DNA of 64,000 nucleotides from Diplolepis rosae (lineage: Eukaryota; Arthropoda; Insecta; Hymenoptera; Diplolepididae), in assembly GCA_030998225.1 (NCBI GenBank), contig JAPYXD010000717.1, positions 2,627,501 to 2,691,500 on the forward strand. Reading direction: 5' to 3'. Shown here piece after piece: positions 40,299 to 51,748 of this stretch (position 1 is its first letter; each line of letters begins with the position of its first letter). A program made the translations under genes and the position numbers. The notes below the pieces were generated by a model, which worked only from the letters and a program-made list of their open reading frames with translations, did not search any database and was not told where the DNA came from.

Positions 40299-40929
40299 CT
40301 GCTGTACCGCTTAGGGAGGATTTTTGTACCACATCAACAACAGTACACTGTGTTGCTTAAGAAGGAAGTTTCTTTACCAAGGAAGCACAGAATATCATCG
40401 TGTGAACTAGGCGGGAGTGTCGCTCGTGATCGGATTTAATTTAAAATTTCCAAGGGGTGAACTGAGTAGCTTTCCGGCCCACCAGGTTCAATCTCGAGTA
40501 GACAAGTAGCCAAAGGAGAAACGGAAGCCGCGACCTTCCTCCAGGGTTTTTGCCGTGGTTTTTACACCCGGAGGCGAAGGGTGCAGACAAGCACCGAGGT
40601 CGTAAGGTTGTTTGTTGGGACCACGGAAACAACCCCCTCAACAATCAAGGCTAAAATAGAAACATCAGGATAAGCAGCCGGCTCGTGAAGAGTCACGGCA
40701 ACGAGGGACCTCAGAGGACAGCAGAAGGACATCCAGGACCAATCTTCAAGAACTTCAGGTCAAAGAAGACTCAAGGTCAGGATATGCAGCTGAAGAGGTG
40801 TAGTGAAAAACTGTGAAAAAAATTGTAATCGTTCAAGTGTACGCCAATTGAATTATAGTGCAACAAACGAGTAAGTCCTAGTAAATAAGATAAATTTTGT
40901 GAATTGAAAATAATATATTTTAAGACACG

Positions 40930-42230
40930 ATGCCGAAAGCACGACGACAAACCAGGGCTGCTAAGCTCAGAAATAAAAGCCAGCCCATAACGAGCGAAAA
41001 TTTACAAAATATAGGTAACGAAGGCGTTGTAAGAGTAACGAGAGGAATGAGTCGTATAAATTTAGAAACTCCGAGTACTAGTAGTGTTAACACCGAGGTT
41101 AGAAACATAGCTCCTAATATAGTCGCAAATAATAATGATAATCATACTGTTCAAAATAATTGGAGTGAGCTACGCCGACACGAGACGCCCGTGCAAATGC
41201 TACAAAATCAAGTAAGTGAACTATCTTTAGGGGAAACGCGAAATCCTGAAAAGATTTCAAAAGTCGTACGCGATCTAATTCCGGAATTTAACGGTAGAAA
41301 TATGTCCGTGAGAATGTTCGTTCGTTTCAATGGTATTACCTCAAGAAATACCATACTTAACGATGCTTATAGTTACTAAAATAACCGGTAAAGCACGAAA
41401 ACTGATTCAAGATATTCCGGATATTAATTTAAATGAAACTTTAAAAATTTTAGAACAGGTGTATTCTCAGCAGGAAGATCAGAGCCAACTAATGCAGCAG
41501 TTGGCTACGGTAAAGAGAAGTAATTCAGAAACGGTACCAGAATATGGAGCACGCGTAAATCAGATTTTGAATAAATTAATTAACTGTGTGTTAGAAAGTA
41601 CACCCGGTGAAAGAGGTTTCGTTCGATGTGAGACTTTCAAGGAAACAGCAATCGGTAATTTTTTGCGTGGTCTAGAACGAGAAATTTTTGTACAAATTTC
41701 AGAAAAGGGACTGAATACCCTTGAACAAGCCATTGCGCTAGCTACAGAGGCTGACTTGCGTTTGAAAAGTTGGGAATGGGTCCATAACAAAGGTCAACCC
41801 CCGAAATTCGAATATGAGGGAAATTATGAGAGAAGAAGTGAAAATAGGGTTGTGTCTCGTAAACGTGTGGCTCACCTCCAAAATAGCGATATGCGCAGCA
41901 AAAACACAGAGCGAATTAAAGAGAAAATACAATGTTCAGGCTGTAGGGAATTCGGACATATTAAGCGGGAATGTCAGAACTCTAGAAAACGTAAGTTCGC
42001 GGGAGACAGAGAGGAGCGGGGTTGATATTATTGCCATAAGCAAAATCACAAAATTAAAAATTGTTATATGAAACAGAGACACGATCAGGAACGCGCAAAT
42101 CCAAAGAGGCTTAAGACTATGCCTTTAAACTACAAAAGGGGTCGTTCGAACGAGAGCGCAATGACCCCCGAATTGAGTCTCTCTCAGAATACCGAGTTGT
42201 CTTCAAACTCGACGAACACAAAAATCTAGG
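40930..42230 (+). pseudogene. gag: Gag of the second gypsy element, broken
   Basis: The ATG at 40,930 opens a 149-codon frame. Conserved gag sequence then continues in the +1 frame (about 41,360-42,025) and shifts again near 42,020. The second part includes a capsid-like helical region and one intact CX2CX4HX4C knuckle (CSGCREFGHIKREC). A second knuckle follows in the third frame, where a TGA stands at the position expected for its first Cys. At least two frameshifts and one nonsense change make it a pseudogene. Confidence 0.75.
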
Positions 42231-42259
42231 GCCAGCCCCATTAGTAAAATTAGAAACTT

Positions 42260-43249
42260 AGCGTTTTCTCCAGAGCTATTTTCCTAGTTGACACAGGATC
42301 AAGTGTAAATTTGATCAAAGAATCATCTCTAAAATCACTAATTTGGGTAAATAGGAATAGAGTCCTCAGATTAGTCGGTATAGGTTCGAATACTATTTCG
42401 ACACTCGGTGAAATTAAAATCACGATTGAAAATGTGGAATCCATATTCCATGTTGTTTCCAGATCCTTTCCAATCGCACAAGATGGCATTCTCGGAATAG
42501 ATTTCCTAAAAAATCACCAAGCTATTTTAGATTTCGATGGAGATTTTCTTCTTTTTGGAAAAGAAAAAGATCCTCTTTTTGGGTATACGAATATCCGTGT
42601 ACCTGCAAGAACGAAAAAACAAATTCAATTAAAATCGAAGAATACTAATTTAAGTGAAGGTTATATAAGAAAAATACTCTGCGGTCCAGGGATTTTTCTT
42701 GGCGAATCTTTGGTTCGCAATCAAAATAATGTGGCAAGGGTTTTTATCATTAATTCCACTGCAAAGGAGGTAGATTTAACGATACCCCCAGTTCAACTCG
42801 AAGAATGCGAAGTAGTCCCATCCTTAGTTCGTTCCTTCAAGGGTGTTGAAAACCTAGAAAAACAAAAACAATTAGGTTTGAGATCGGGAAAACTTTTAGA
42901 AATTTTAAAATTAACTGAACTGAGCGAAGAAGAAAAGGAAAGTCTTATCCCTATTATTATCAATTTTTCGCATCAATTTTACTTACCTGGTGACAAATTA
43001 GTAGGAACTAATGTTATAACACATAAAATAATAACTGTTGATAAAAAACCTATATTTACCAAACAATATCGTTTTCCCCCTATTCATCGAGATGAAATCA
43101 GGAAGCAGACAGACCAATTAATTAATTCAGGTATCGTGCAACCTTCGACTTCACCCTATAATTCTCCGTTATTAATAGTCCCAAAAAAATCAGATCCGTT
43201 AGGTAATAAAAAGTGGAGAATGGTAATAGATTATAGGGCGTTAAATTAA
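42260..43249 (+). pseudogene. pol: Protease and N-terminal reverse transcriptase, cut by a stop
   Basis: A single retropepsin domain shows LVDTGSSVNLIK (Asp codon at 42,290) and GILGIDFL. Next come a connection region and the start of reverse transcriptase (KWRMVIDYRALN). A TAA at 43,247-43,249 stands where the family has a Lys or Glu codon. The frame continues unbroken on the far side with KTVGDAYPLPNITEIL, so this is one nonsense mutation, not a domain border. Unlike the other element it has one protease domain. Confidence 0.8.
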
Positions 43250-46200
43250 AAAACAGTAGGTGACGCATATCCGCTCCCAAATATAACGGAAATCTTAGAT
43301 CAATTAGGAGGATCTAAATATTTTTCTATAATGGACTTAGCCTCTGGTTTCCATCAGATCCCTATGGATCCAGAATCAAAAGAGAAAACTGCCTTTTCAA
43401 CTCCTTACGGATATTTGGAATTTAACCGAATGCCGTTCGGATTGAAAAACGCACCAGCTACTTTTCAGAGAGTAATGGATCAGGTTCTTACTGGTCTTCA
43501 AGGTATTGAACTCTTCGTTTACATGGATGACATAGTCATCTATGCGACTTCTTTGGAGGAACATTCTCAAAAATTAAAATCGTTGTTAGGACGTTTGAAA
43601 ACTGCTGGGTTGGCACTTCAACCAGAGAAATGTTATTTCCTGAAACGAGAAATAGCTTATTTAGGGCACGTTATTACGCAGGAAGGAGTTAAACCTGATC
43701 CAAGGAAAATAGAGGCTGTTGAAAAATTTCCTATTCCGAAAAATAAGAAGAATATTAAACAATTTTTAGGTCTTATTGGTTATTATAGGAAATTTATTCC
43801 CGATTTTGCGAAGCTGGCTAAACGTTTGACTGTCATTTTAAAAGATAAGGTACCCTTTAAATGGACTGTAATTGAAAGCCAAGCTTTTCAAATTTTGCAG
43901 AATAAAATTATTTCAAAACCATTATTGCAGTATCCGGATTTTGCAAAGCCATTCATAGTTACAACAGATGCTTCTGATTATGCTCTAGATGGAGTTTTAA
44001 GTCAGGGTCAAATTGGTCAGGATTTACCAATTGCTTTTGCTTCACGCACTCTTCAAGGTGCGGAATTAAATTATTCAACAATTGAAAAGGAATTGTTGGC
44101 TATAGTGTTTTGTGTAGAACATTTTAGACCTTATTTATATGGTCGGAAATTTACTTTGGTGACAGACCATCGTCCTCTGGTCTGGCTTCATGGATTGAAG
44201 GATCCTGCTTCAAGGTTGGCTCGGTGGCGGATTAAGTTAAGCGAGTACGAATATGATATCGCTTATAAGCCTGGAAGAGTCAATTCAAATGCAGATGCAT
44301 TATCACGGAACCCTTGTGATAATGGTGGAATTAATATTGATCCACTGTATATGGAGGAGAGTCAGAGGTTTGTTCTGGCAGAGCGCGGAGAATCAAGCAA
44401 GGTTCGTAGCGCGGCAGAGCGCGGAGAATTAAGTAAGGCTTGTAGCGCGGCAGAGCGCGGAGAATCAAGCAAGGCTTGTAGCGCAGGAAATTTTGATGCT
44501 GGTCACGATCCTGAGGAGATGGTTGAAAGTAGGTTCTTCGGAACTGAAGAGATAAAACCTCAAACTTGGGACGAAAGCCGTAGGGAGTTAGGAGTTTTTA
44601 CTCCCAGGGAGGATGACCATCGAGTATCTCCTGGCGAGGGGTCTAATGTTCTGATTGGACCCTTTTCGTTGACTCCAGGGAGGTTGCAAGCGTCCGGTGT
44701 TGGTTTTGTTTCTGCTCAGAGCTCAGGCAGAAACGGTATGGAAGACTCTTCATGTGAGAGAGCGATTAAAGTGAGCGGCAGATATCTCGTTGGATGTGTA
44801 CCAGTATCGTTACTATCGGAAGCATGTATTGCATATAGTAAAGATAAAGTTTTTATGGGCAAAGGACATCTGGTACATTTCGTAGATGCGCACTGCGAGA
44901 TGAACTCAGAAGTCAATAAAAGCCTGGTTGAAAAGAACTTGTTGGATATGGAGGATTTGAGAAATGAAAACTCAAAACCCGGTGAAGTACTTACGTTCAT
45001 TCTTAATGGTCGATATGTCTTCAGTCTTGTTATAAAAAATAAACAAGACGAAAAACTTGATTTAAATGCCGTTTCAGAAGTCGTCCAGGCACTAAAAAAC
45101 ACCATGGTAACTTTGGGTGTTAAAGTTGTTAAAGTTTCCAGTGTAGGGAATGGGATGGAAGATATTTCCTGGTCCACAGTTGAACAGGTATTCAAACAGC
45201 ATTTTTTGAATACAGGACTCTCCATAATTGTTTGTTCAGGTGAGATAGTGATTCCTCCTGTAAATAAAAGAGAAGAAATTATTAAGGAATTTCATGAATC
45301 AGTGATAGGTGGTCATAAAGGTGCATCTAAAACTTATTGGCGTGTAAGGTCAAACTATTTTTGGGAAAATATGAAATCAGACGTACAAAGAATCGTTAAA
45401 AACTGTAAAAATTGTCAGAGAAATAAGCTCGTTAGGCAAGGAACTCGTCAGCCAATGTTTATTACCGACACCCCTAAGCAACCATTTGAAAAAGTTCAAA
45501 TTGATATGGTGGGACCTCTACCAGTCACATCAAAAGGAAATTCCCATATTTTAACAATTCAATGTGTCTTTTCGAAGTATTCTGATGCCTATCCACTTCA
45601 GAATACAGATTCCGTAACAATAGCACGTGTTCTAGCAGAACAATTTATCGCACGTTACAGATGTCTACAGGTTATTCATACAGACCAGGGCTCGAATTTC
45701 ATAAGCCAAGTGTTTAAAACTTTTTGTCGAATCTTCAAAATAAAGAAAATTCAATCTACCGCTTACGATCCACAAAGTTTAGGTTCTCTTGAGCGTAGTC
45801 ATCAGACGTTAATAGAATATCTTCGTCAGTTCCAAAATAAGCAAGATTGGGATGAGTGGCTTCGATTTGCAGTCTTCTCGTACAATACTAGTGTTCACGA
45901 GGCTACTGGTTTTGCACCTTATACCCTGGTATTTGGAAAAGAGGCCAGTATTCCGAATAGTTTTGTGACGAATCCACCAGATGGCGCTTATTGCGATTAT
46001 TTGAAAGATCTCTTCTTGAAATTAGACAATGTTCATTCTTTGGCCCACGAGCGTATCCTAAAGGCAAAAGAGAAGTCAAAGAAGTATTATGATAGGAAAG
46101 TAAACCCTAAGTTGTTTCATGAAGGTCATGAAGTATATCTGAAAGTAAATTTAAGAAAGGACAAATTTAGTCCGTATTATGCAGGACCATACGTCCTGGA

Positions 46201-46309
46201 GAGGCTTCTTGGGGAACGGAATGCCCTGATAAGATTGGGCCCGAATAAAACGAAAATAGTACACACAGATCAATTGAAATTAGCAACCCCTCCATGTAAT
46301 GATGGTTAG
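43250..46309 (+). pseudogene. pol: Pol: remainder of reverse transcriptase, RNase H, integrase
   Basis: In frame with the segment before the TAA; open from 43,250, first ATG 43,331. Residues counted from that ATG: FVYMDDIV with Asp 66/67; RNase H Asp 213, Glu 254, Asp 279, Asp 322; three perfect-length 12-residue repeats (AERGESSKVRSA-type) at 350-385; a macrodomain-like segment at about 485-640; integrase His 655, His 662, Cys 692, Cys 695 and triad Asp 725, Asp 785, Glu 821 (D-x59-D-x35-E). The catalytic residues remain, and the stop upstream is the only clear defect. It ends at 46,309 and the hairpin repeats begin at once. Confidence 0.88.
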
Positions 46310-46310
46310 T

Positions 46311-47420
46311 AAGTCAATCAAAGAAAGAATTGATTGAGAAATAATATTTGACCAAATATGTCAAAATGTTCTAAGAACTGTAAGCTGGATATATATGTGT
46401 AAAATACTATCAGCATGTTGGCTATTTAAACAATCAATCAGATAGTATGATTGATTGCAGAATAATATTTAACCAAATCGTTAAATGTTTTTCTGAAATT
46501 ACAGGGAAAAATATCATTTATGTAAAGAAATAAGGTAGAAATGTAGCCCAGTAATAATATATATATGGGTGTATATATTGGATTAATTTAGGAGAAAAAC
46601 GTTGATCATATGTAGAAATATATGAATATAGGTAAATATGCCTCAAAATCAAAAAACAAGAGCTAATGTCTAGTCAGTCAATTATAAAGGGCTTAATTGA
46701 CTGTAGATTAACACCCAGACTCAACTTGTCAGAGTTTTTTTTCTGAAAGACAAGAATATAAGCGAAAACTAGTACACGAAAAAATTAAAATTGAATTAGA
46801 ATGCGAAATGAAAAAAAAAATTTTGAAAAAAGGGGAGAGAGTTATATTATAAAATTAATTAGTCAATCACGACTAAAGTGATTGACTACAGGAAGATATT
46901 TGACCAAATCGTTATATGTCCTCCTGAAAATTACTGTCGTATTGACAATGGAACAAGGAGTCCACATTAATGTAGTAAGGTGTGTAATAGGACTTAAATA
47001 ATTAAGCTAAAGAGTTGATTCATGCTTACCAAATGAGAAAACCAAAGATAATAAATTTAAAATTCTTACGAACAGTAATGGCTGACAAAGCACCTGCTAC
47101 AGATGGGTTAACTTTTGCTGTTTACCTTCTTCAATCGGAATAGACAAATTTATCATTTAATGAGGAAGTTATGGCATATTTTACCCCTAGAATGTAATTT
47201 TCTGTGAGCTCTTGTTGACCACTGCTGTTTTCTATCTGAAAAAGGGAAAAATTAATAAATGACCATAATTATGTTATATACCAATGAATATAAAGGATTC
47301 ACAGAGCAAATATCTGTATATATAAATGTTAAATTATATTAAATATAAAACCAATCAATCACCAATTTAGTGATTGACTGCAGAATAAAATTTTTTGTCA
47401 AATTACATGCTATTATAAAT
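46311..47420 (+). repeat. Five dispersed copies of a hairpin repeat between pol and the downstream ORF
   Basis: Copies at 46,311-46,380, 46,431-46,503, 46,671-46,745, 46,861-46,933 and 47,351-47,420. The common form is GTCAATCA, a loop of 8-12 nt, TGATTGACTGCAGAATAATA, then TTTGACCAAATCGTTAAATG. Each can fold into a short stem (TCAATCA/TGATTGA). Spacing is irregular (120, 240, 190 and 490 nt) and the DNA between copies is unrelated, unlike a simple tandem array. Confidence 0.7.
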
Positions 47421-49070
47421 GAACAAATGAAAGAAGGATATTCATACTCGCCATAAATTAAAATTATTAAATACCAAAAGGAACAGCCCCTATGGAAACG
47501 TATATTTATGCATATGTTTGAAATGTGCACATTTATACGTGGGCCTATATATATATGAAAAGGATTTCAATACTTGCGAAGAGTCAATTTAGGAGGTTAG
47601 TTTCCGACAAATTGGTCTTAAGCTGACATTCTGGACTCGTAGAAAAAAGGAAATAAAATTCTGGAACAAAAGAAGAAATATACACAAAGAAAATTGTTCT
47701 TGCAATAGGATATATATATATATATATCAAAACAAATAAATGATATAACGAACTTATCTGATAGACTGGTGTTCTGTTTTAAATGGGGCTTCTCCAGAGA
47801 CACGGGTACTGCATCGTGAGAAAGTTGACCTGAAAAGAACGAAATTTTTAATAATCCAAGCAGTATAGGTTACAAAACACTTGCCTTGAAGAAACGAACA
47901 CGATTAAAACTTAAGTTGCGAATCTTGCTTGTGTATGCATATGCATGTATATATATATATATATAAAAAAAAAAAAAAAAAAAAAAATCATACTTTATCA
48001 TATTATGAAAATAAAAAAATAAGGGGAGATTGAATTCCACTATTTAGCTAGTTAACGGTGTTCTTCTTCTTCCTGGGTGGATACCCTGTACCGCGGGACA
48101 CTGAGATACTAAAGTTTTAATATGTAAATTACCTTAAGGGAAATAAATATTTTATTTTTAATAAACTTAAATTTATTGGGCAAACCAAGAATTACATGTC
48201 TCGATTTTGGAAGAAGAAACATCGGTTCTTGATTATTATTGAATAATTGCTTTAAAATTTTAAGCGAATAAATATACGTTTGAACATAAAAATAAAATTA
48301 ATGTGCATATGTGTGTGTGTGCATCAGGGGAGGTTTGCAAAAGTCAATGAGTATTAACAAAATTTTACATCTAAAAGAGGGCATTTAAGTATAAAAATAG
48401 ATATTAATACTTACGGTTATCTAGTTGGGTATGTAGACAAGTTGAAATTCGTCCGTAATCCTACCTGATACAACGATATCGGTAAGGATTGAAATCTGAA
48501 AGAGGAGGAAGAAATTTTATACAAAGAAATAATACTTCATATTAAGTCTGAACAATAATGAAAATATTATGAAAGGGGAAACTTATCTGACAATAAATGT
48601 TCTGCGCCTACCACAGAAAAGCAGAAACTAGGATCACCTCCAATTAACCTGACAAGGATGGAAATTAATAATAACAATACAAAATAAGGTTATGTAATAA
48701 TTCAAAATTCAAATGTTCTAATTATCGCGCCCAAATTGTCTAACCTAACAGACAATAACAAACGGACCGGAAGAAAATAAACAGTCACGTGACTGTTTAT
48801 TTCAAATATAAATCGCCCTCTGCTATCAATCTTAGGGAAAAAGAAATTTTGTTTTTTATCAAATATAATAAGGAATTGAGATGACAAAATATAAGAGAAA
48901 AGGAATATATAATTGAAATCTTAAGAAATCTAATACCGGAAATAGCTGCGTGCCGGTATCGGACGATAGCAGAAAGGTTCAGTCGCACTACACTATCCAA
49001 GAGCAACGAAGTGCTGGACAAAGTCTTCAAATAAAAAGGGAGAGAAATTTAATTAAAAACAAAACAAACA
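47421..49070. other. AT-rich untranslated region of the second gypsy element
   Basis: No coding frame. It includes TA microsatellites (47,530-47,560, 47,707-47,730) and a (TA)n-A(24) run at 47,945-47,987, whose length may vary. Several GGTAAG/CAG words could serve splicing to the downstream ORF, but I cannot choose among them. Confidence 0.4.
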
Positions 49071-49754
49071 ATGATTGAATTACTGACAGCCTTATTGATA
49101 CTGTTCATGTGGTTATGGAAGTTGACACGACATAGTGAAAACAACGACTCGATAAACGCACCAGTAATGCAGTTGAGAGCATTAAGAAACTACATGGACA
49201 ACGACACCATGGAATTTTTGGAAAGACCTAACACCCCAATCCGCCATCTGTACGCTTTAGTGTTCGTGCGGAGGAACGACGTGGGATGGGATTGGCGGTG
49301 TGAAAGGTGTGCCCGACAAGGACTCATGACGGGATATGGATGGGAGGTACAAGAAATGCATTACCTAGCCCTGTCGGTGGTCTCGTCCCAAAAGGGCTGC
49401 CCCACGTGCGGTACATATCCGTTCCATGATTTTTCCGCTGGTTCATGCTGGATGTGCATTACTGCCATACAGGAATCCCTGTGGCATGAATTGGGGTGGC
49501 AAGTGAGACAGGCAGTCAAAATAACTATCCAGCCCAACCGCATCATCGAGGACGGGGGCCCAGTGCAGTGGGAGTTGGTGACTAACCATACAGAGCCACC
49601 ATACTCCTTATTCTTCTGCACGTGTATCGTGGTGACTGCCGACGGAGGAGTGCACCTCATCCCGATGGATCCTGGGGATCCCTGGGAAGTAAACAATGAA
49701 GGAGATGACGAAGGATTCCAGGACGAAGAAGACATCGAGGAGCTAAATGAATAA
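49071..49754 (+). CDS. Unrecognised Cys-rich ORF of the second gypsy element (227 aa)
   Basis: ATG in good context (AACAATGA), open for 227 codons. A hydrophobic N-terminus (about residues 2-17) suggests a signal anchor. Next are three CXXC pairs (77-80, 110-113, 126-129), a likely zinc-binding fold, many Trp, and a strongly acidic C-terminus. GC content is clearly above the surrounding AT-rich DNA, and the frame is intact although gag and pol are broken. It stands where env would be but has no env features (too short, no fusion or C-terminal membrane segment). I do not recognise the family. Possibilities are an accessory protein or a captured host gene. Confidence 0.6.
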   Translation: MIELLTALLILFMWLWKLTRHSENNDSINAPVMQLRALRNYMDNDTMEFLERPNTPIRHLYALVFVRRNDVGWDWRCERCARQGLMTGYGWEVQEMHYLALSVVSSQKGCPTCGTYPFHDFSAGSCWMCITAIQESLWHELGWQVRQAVKITIQPNRIIEDGGPVQWELVTNHTEPPYSLFFCTCIVVTADGGVHLIPMDPGDPWEVNNEGDDEGFQDEEDIEELNE

Positions 49755-49921
49755 AAGGAAAACTTTAAAATATATATAAAATAAGCAGTTTTAATTTTTT
49801 TTATTTTATGTGTGGAATAGACAGTTAAATTTTATAAGATAAAATTTTATTTCATTTTTTGAATAGACAGTTGAATTCTATTGTTAGGTTAAGCAGTTAA
49901 ATTTAGTTAATTATTATCATT

Positions 49922-49960
49922 CAAAAAAAAAAAAAGGGGGGGGGGGGAGAAAGAGACATA
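49922..49960 (+). promoter_or_regulatory. Extended purine tract (A-run then G-run)
   Basis: A block of about 12 A, then about 12 G, then AGAAAGAGAC. A second, conventional purine tract (AAGGGGAGAGG) abuts the 3' LTR at 50,260-50,270. The longer tract, 310 nt upstream, could be an additional priming site or merely a homopolymer expansion. Confidence 0.4.
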
Positions 49961-50259
49961 CCAGATTGCAATTGCTAGCAAGGAAAAATGAAAAATGTAA
50001 TAAAGGAATGTAAGAACAGGGTGCAATCAATAAAACCTGTACTATTCTAATGAAAACAGACTGATAAGATAAGCCTTAATTTACTAACCTTAAGATTATA
50101 AGTAGTAATAGTAACCTTGAAGAGCGTTCCTTTTAGAATTAAGAATGTTTATAAACAAAAATTCCTCATCACTAATAAATCAGGCTAGAAATGAAATCCG
50201 ATACCAATAAGTAAACTTGGAGATAAAAAGTTGTCTCCCCATGAAACAACTTTTTTAAT

Positions 50260-50270
50260 AAGGGGAGAGG
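50260..50270 (+). promoter_or_regulatory. Polypurine tract of the second gypsy element
   Basis: AAGGGGAGAGG directly precedes the 3' LTR. The old remnant has AAGGGGGG at the same place (37,797-37,803). Confidence 0.75.
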
Positions 50271-51253
50271 TGTAACGGTGTGCCGGTTTCCGGTACTAGC
50301 TATAAGGGGCTCTAGTACCCTTTCACTTATAACCAAATATGCTGGTAAAAGCGTGGTCTGAATTACCGACCAATACAGCGCGAAAATTCGAATCTTCAGT
50401 AGTTAGATTGTCAGTCTAGCGTGAGTAACCTCTAAATCTATGTATTTGAATATGCGAAACATAGCTTCTCTGTCTCCAATTGCGACGTTACATATAGTAT
50501 TGCGACATTATAATCAATTACGACGCAGAATTGTAAAACACGTGCAAGAATGCTAGGAATGCGAGAGATTACGTCATTGTTATGATTATAGATGACTCAT
50601 AAGGCTATTTATAGTGACAGAACGTGCCTTAAGCTCCAAAACGACCGGATGTAATGTTCATAAACATTACAAGGAATCACGATATTTGATCCTGGAGTGT
50701 TTATAAATGTCAATCATCGACTGACTCATTCTGCGACTTAATTTTGATGCGCGGTCCTGCGTGACCTATTCGCTCATTCGTCAATAGAACATAAAATTGT
50801 GTGACGTCAGCATTTTGATTGGCTGAAGGCTATGGAGAGGTGGTAAAATCCCACCTAGGGGACTTATTATAAATATAGCTGCAGAGCGCAGAAACGGCAG
50901 ATTTTGAATCTCGAAAAGCTCCTTGAAAATATAAACCTGCGACTCATTGTATAAAGAACTTAAGAGTATTTCGACTGAAATCGGACTTGTAAAATTTGTC
51001 TGTAAGTCAGGCGAGCAAAGCCTGACAGTTGATTTGTAAACAAGTGTGAAGTAACAAAAACAATTATTAAACTCAATTATAATAAACGTTGAATGTCTTT
51101 GAACAAGTGTTTAGTTCATTTAAACCAAATCCCTCTTGGCGGGTACTCGTTTCAACGAGTCAATGACAGCAACGAATTCCACAATCAACGAATCAAGGCC
51201 CAGCTACGCAATCGACGTAAGGGAGGAACAAAGAGCAGCGCTGGGTCGTAACA
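50271..51253 (+). repeat. 3' LTR (LTR C) of the second gypsy element
   Basis: 983 bp, about 99.1% identical to LTR B. The flank AATG completes the target duplication. Confidence 0.9.
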
Positions 51254-51682
51254 AATGACGGTCACAGTCACGAGAACGATTCCCATATATTTCTTTCGTC
51301 CAAGACCAACCTTACCTACAGTCTATCCCTACCACATGGCCTGTGACGTCAACTTGGTTATCTCAATTGCGTGCCTTCTCTATTCATAATAACTCTATGA
51401 TGGTAACTCAGGGCCCTCAGGGCGCAGTTTTATGTCAAAGAGAATAGGGTAATAGAGGAATGTATAAAGAGAATTCAACCAATGAGATAATTGCACAGAC
51501 TCTGGCGATTATATTATTGGCTCAATTCATTTCCCCTATTCCTCTATTATCCTATTTTCCTGGTCATGGGATTTCGCTCTCAGTTTTCTTGAGTTTCTAT
51601 GCTTCTGCACGATCGCCTAAAGAGTTGCTGAGTTGGTAGAGTCTGTCAGTCTACGACAATCTACCGCCACTATTTTACAAAA
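51254..51682 (+). promoter_or_regulatory. Putative host promoter and 5' UTR
   Basis: GC-richer than the surroundings, with TGACGTCA-like (51,343), CCAAT (AACCAATGAG, ATTGGCTC) and an inverted pair AATAGGGTAATAGAGGAAT / ATTCCTCTATTATCCTATT at about 51,445-51,570. It leads into an ATG with a strong splice donor after it. The gypsy element ends only about 430 bp upstream of that ATG. Confidence 0.4.
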
Positions 51683-51748
51683 ATGGCTACAATGTTGTCT
51701 GGAATGCTGTTATTTGCCGAGAATCTCATCAGATTTAATGGATCCAAG
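51683..51748 (+). CDS. Putative first coding exon of a host gene
   Basis: ATG in favourable context (ACAAAAATGG) opens 22 codons reading MATMLSGMLLFAENLIRFNG then Ser-Lys, ending AAG/GTAAGT, a near-perfect donor, in phase 0. Such a short, hydrophobic N-terminal exon followed by a long intron is common. I cannot name the gene and see no clear second exon in the window, so it could lie beyond the right edge. Support is only the promoter-like upstream sequence, start context and donor. Confidence 0.4.

Larger units (their letters stand above)
39294..51253 (+). mobile_element. Second Ty3/gypsy element, LTR-flanked, partly degraded (12.0 kb)
   Basis: LTRs 39,294-40,276 and 50,271-51,253 (983 bp each, about nine differences) are flanked by AATG target duplications (39,290-39,293 and 51,254-51,257). 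Order: LTR, PBS, gag, pro-pol, five hairpin repeats, an unknown Cys-rich ORF, purine tract, LTR. Gag has frameshifts and a stop, and pol has one in-frame stop, so this copy is not autonomous. No env is present. It is related to the 10,911-26,135 element only through Pol, and belongs to a different family by LTR. Confidence 0.92.

Noticed and set aside
44716..45225. 169-codon antisense frame within pol of the second element
   Set aside because: Shadow of the macrodomain-like/integrase coding strand; many Ser/Thr/Phe, as expected for antisense of a coding region.
49361..49735. 124-codon antisense frame opposite the Cys-rich ORF
   Set aside because: Composition and position are those of a shadow; the plus-strand frame is longer, ATG-initiated and has ordered Cys pairs.
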